Part shown: piece after piece, positions 62,501 through 64,000 of the stretch
Position numbering within the stretch: the first letter of the stretch is position 1
How the letters are laid out: each line of letters opens with the position of its first letter
NCBI GenBank assembly: GCA_030141605.1
Contig: JAQGDQ010000006.1
Span: 124,001-188,000, forward strand
Source: Tubiluchus corallicola
Taxonomy: Eukaryota; Priapulida; Priapulimorpha; Priapulimorphida; Tubiluchidae
Direction of reading: 5' to 3'
Length of the DNA: 64,000 bases
Position numbers and translations under genes: made by a program
The notes under the pieces: generated by a model
What the model saw: the letters and a program-made list of their open reading frames with translations, nothing else
What the model was told of the DNA's origin: nothing
The model's database searches: none

Positions 62501-63072
62501 AGCTTGTTTTCCACCCGTTAATAAAATATACTGTGCAGAGACGATACTGATGTCAACTGTGATGACAGGTCTAGCTTATAACAATACCGTAACACCAGAG
62601 ATTTGACTAACATCTTCCAGGTTATGAATGGCAGCACTAGTTTGTATAATGTATTTTACTGGATCATGGGAGAAAGTTGTGTGTGCAGTGTTCTGGTACG
62701 AATATAAGAAAGGATTTCTTCACTTCTTTACCAAGTGTGTTATTCATAAATGAGCTGCTTAGGCAATGATATTGTTAGCATCTAAACTATGCATGCGCAC
62801 ACGCGAAAAAGAAGACCAAATTAAAGACAAGACTTAGTGTACACACCATTCAAATTTTGCTGTTCTTATACTTAAGGAATTAACGATTAAATATCCGAGA
62901 TTCAGTTTTAGGGGAACACAGAGAATGGCTGCTAACCGCATTTTTCCATACTGGTAGAAGTACCCTTACAAATTTTGAAACAAGAATTTTTCAAACTTAC
63001 TTCCAATCACACCAGCACAGGACAGGAGCGCATCATAACGAAGGCAAGTTATACTTATACGTCTGTCCTCAT
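56479..63072 (-). CDS. Unrecognised multi-exon gene, C-terminal part (seven exons)
   Basis: Seven minus-strand exons chain in phase: 63001-63072, 62588-62658, 62248-62299, 61185-61322, 60050-60077, 56643-56695 and 56479-56573, ending at TGA 56479-56481. Together they give about 170 residues, mostly predicted helix, including LRYDALLSCAGVIG, HNLEDVSQISGVT, TDSLSQLENCFQSTWLSFGE and PDVRSFLTKLVNEPLNQETF then VQEFLKFILVDPPAGLPWRP. The helix-rich character and short exons would suit a HEAT/ARM-like or other all-helical protein (inference); I do not recognise it. The N-terminal part lies beyond 63072, probably outside the window. A TIR element (61355-61893) sits in one intron. The 28-base exon is the weakest link. 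Confidence 0.55.
56643..56695 (-). CDS. Unrecognised gene, putative exon
   Basis: 53 bases, phase 2 in, 1 out. Reads YFMRKPDVRSFLTKLVN. Acceptor GAAATAG, donor AACG|GTAAGA. It sits 69 bases upstream of the last exon, a very short intron. Confidence 0.55.
57000..60049. other. Intron, no recognisable content
   Basis: Main part of the 3.3-kb intron of the unrecognised gene (56696-60049). AT-rich with a short (TA)n run near 57078-57089. No exon or repeat pair recognised. Confidence 0.5.
60050..60077 (-). CDS. Unrecognised gene, putative 28-base microexon
   Basis: Acceptor TACCACCAG, donor GACG|GTAATT. Reads VVNAWMNG and supplies exactly the phase (1 in, 2 out) needed to join the exons on each side. 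Found by looking for that phase, so support is weaker; a different small exon or donor could do the same. Confidence 0.3.
61185..61322 (-). CDS. Unrecognised gene, putative exon
   Basis: 138 bases, phase 1 in, 1 out, the best supported exon of this gene. Good acceptor (TTATTTTATTTCAG) and donor (AAGT|GTAAGT). Reads FHGYSRLDANVLDANKLNIL, CSSLTDSLSQLENCFQSTWL, SFGEK; a helical segment. Confidence 0.6.
61355..61893. mobile_element. TIR element family A, copy 2
   Basis: About 540 bases, same family as 17853-18303. Ends AAAGGAAGACCGGACGATTG and the complement of CAATCGTCCGGTTTTTCTTTT. Compared with copy 1 it has about 80-90 extra bases after the first 90 bases (including CGACAACCGAACACAG), so one copy has an insertion or the other a deletion. 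The base change in the TIR (CGGATGATT to CGGACGATT) occurs at both ends of this copy, as if the ends had been homogenised. Intronic. Confidence 0.85.
62248..62299 (-). CDS. Unrecognised gene, putative exon
   Basis: 52 bases, phase 0 in, 1 out. Reads LQVSNTVIAKADVMIQV; the only one of three frames without a stop. Donor GTTT|GTAAGT is strong, acceptor AACTTTAG. Confidence 0.5.
62588..62658 (-). CDS. Unrecognised gene, putative exon
   Basis: 71 bases, phase 1 in, 0 out. Good acceptor (CTTTCTCCCATGATCCAG), donor ACG|GTATTG. Reads KYIIQTSAAIHNLEDVSQIS then GVT. Confidence 0.45.
63001..63072 (-). CDS. Unrecognised gene, putative exon (first seen)
   Basis: 72 bases, phase 1 in, 1 out. Reads EDRRISITCLRYDALLSCAG then VIG, with strong donor GGAA|GTAAGT. 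Its acceptor (GGTTAAG) has a poor pyrimidine tract, so the left limit is uncertain. Confidence 0.4.
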
Positions 63073-64000
63073 CTTAACCAACCCCTCAGTATTTCGGCTG
63101 ACTTGGCTAATCGCTATTAAATATTTCTAGTTAATGAATTCAATGAAATTAAATTTTAAAAATTGATGAATCGCAAACGCCAATCAACGTTTAAAGACGT
63201 GATGATCTACATGTAGCAGCGGTGCTGTCATCTATAGTGAAGGCGTTAAAAATATGATTTCCCTGCGGGCGAACGTCTAACATCAAAGCCAAGTGTCAAT
63301 TGATGTCAACCGATAAAGTACTATAAATTAAACACTAAATGATATTATAATAGTTATTGCATGATGATTATAATAGTGTATACATATTCCATTGATGGTA
63401 GTGAATATAAAAGGTGACTTTTCTAGTTTACAAAACACCCTCAATAACTGGCCAATACACTGTGGCGTAGCCATGTAATCTTATGTTAGTAGTAGAGTAG
63501 TAGTAGTGCTAAAATCCTTTATTTGACATATAAAATACGAATGCTAATAACAATAAACATTGTGGAAACATCTACCAATGTCAATAAAATATTCTCTGTT
63601 AAAGGCATTGCATTGAATTATATTACTTTAGTTGCATTACTACACTACAGTTTAAACGGGAAAATAAAACAAAACGGCGAATTTAAATCGACCACATGTA
63701 CACAATCACAATTATGACATTAGAAAAAAATGTAAAGTAGATGCAAAAAATACAAATATAAAATTTGGAAAAAATGCAACTTAAGTTGATAAATATTTTT
63801 AGAGTTACTTCAATCCATTTGAGATAACAAGCTGAAAAAAGGTGTGACGGAGAGTGTGAATGACTGACTAATTTAATTTTTTCTAAGACCCCAGATGACG
63901 CGAAGAAATTAAATAATCATGAATATTATGAGCTCTAGCTTTAATATGGCACGGACTTTGTGTGAAAAATGTCGCTATCTTGCGTAATGCAATATTGCAA
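63073..64000. other. Window end, no recognisable content
   Basis: Presumably intron of the unrecognised gene. AT-rich; the open frame at 63523-63717 (plus) looks like chance. Confidence 0.45.

Noticed and set aside
1-64000. tRNA, rRNA, CRISPR arrays, viral or bacterial genes
   Set aside because: Looked for tRNA box B (GGTTCRANNCC), conserved rRNA stretches, regular spacer arrays and dense prokaryote-type coding. None seen.

Overview
The window is AT-rich nuclear DNA from an invertebrate animal: large introns, GT-AG splice sites, no operons, and many short transposon-like repeats. I cannot place the organism more finely. A single gene that resembles both vertebrate ARHGAP21 and ARHGAP23 suggests a lineage outside the vertebrate duplication of that pair.

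Layout. The left half (positions 74-34854, minus strand) is one large gene, a PDZ-PH-RhoGAP protein of the ARHGAP21/23 family. I could chain 22 coding exons with matching phases: 5344 coding bases, about 1781 residues. The start Met is at 34854. The end of the gene lies at or beyond the left edge. Its introns carry two copies of a pogo/Tigger-like DNA transposon (one with a decayed transposase N-terminus), one copy of a second terminal-inverted-repeat (TIR) element, a short MITE, an AT-microsatellite hairpin, perfect tandem duplications, and a possible broken nested gene or retrocopy on the plus strand (29081-30327).

The middle (34855-49709) has no gene I can support and is the most repeat-rich part. 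It holds tandem duplications, a 2.2-kb structure bounded by a 42-bp inverted repeat with a compositionally odd core, a roughly 1-kb structure with inverted subterminal arrays of a GGAAAAATGGCACA-like motif, and a pair of CAGGGGC...-type ends in inverted orientation.

The right part (49710-63072, minus strand) appears to hold two further genes found by chaining small exons. A short one (51144-49710) may encode only about 105-115 residues. The other is the C-terminal part of a larger gene (63072-56479) whose seven exons keep phase to a clear stop. I recognise neither product. No tRNA, rRNA, CRISPR or prokaryotic feature was seen.

The three minus-strand genes run head to tail and I see no functional link between them. 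The ARHGAP21/23-like protein should act at membranes and cell junctions as a GTPase-activating protein for Rho-family GTPases (Cdc42/RhoA in vertebrates).
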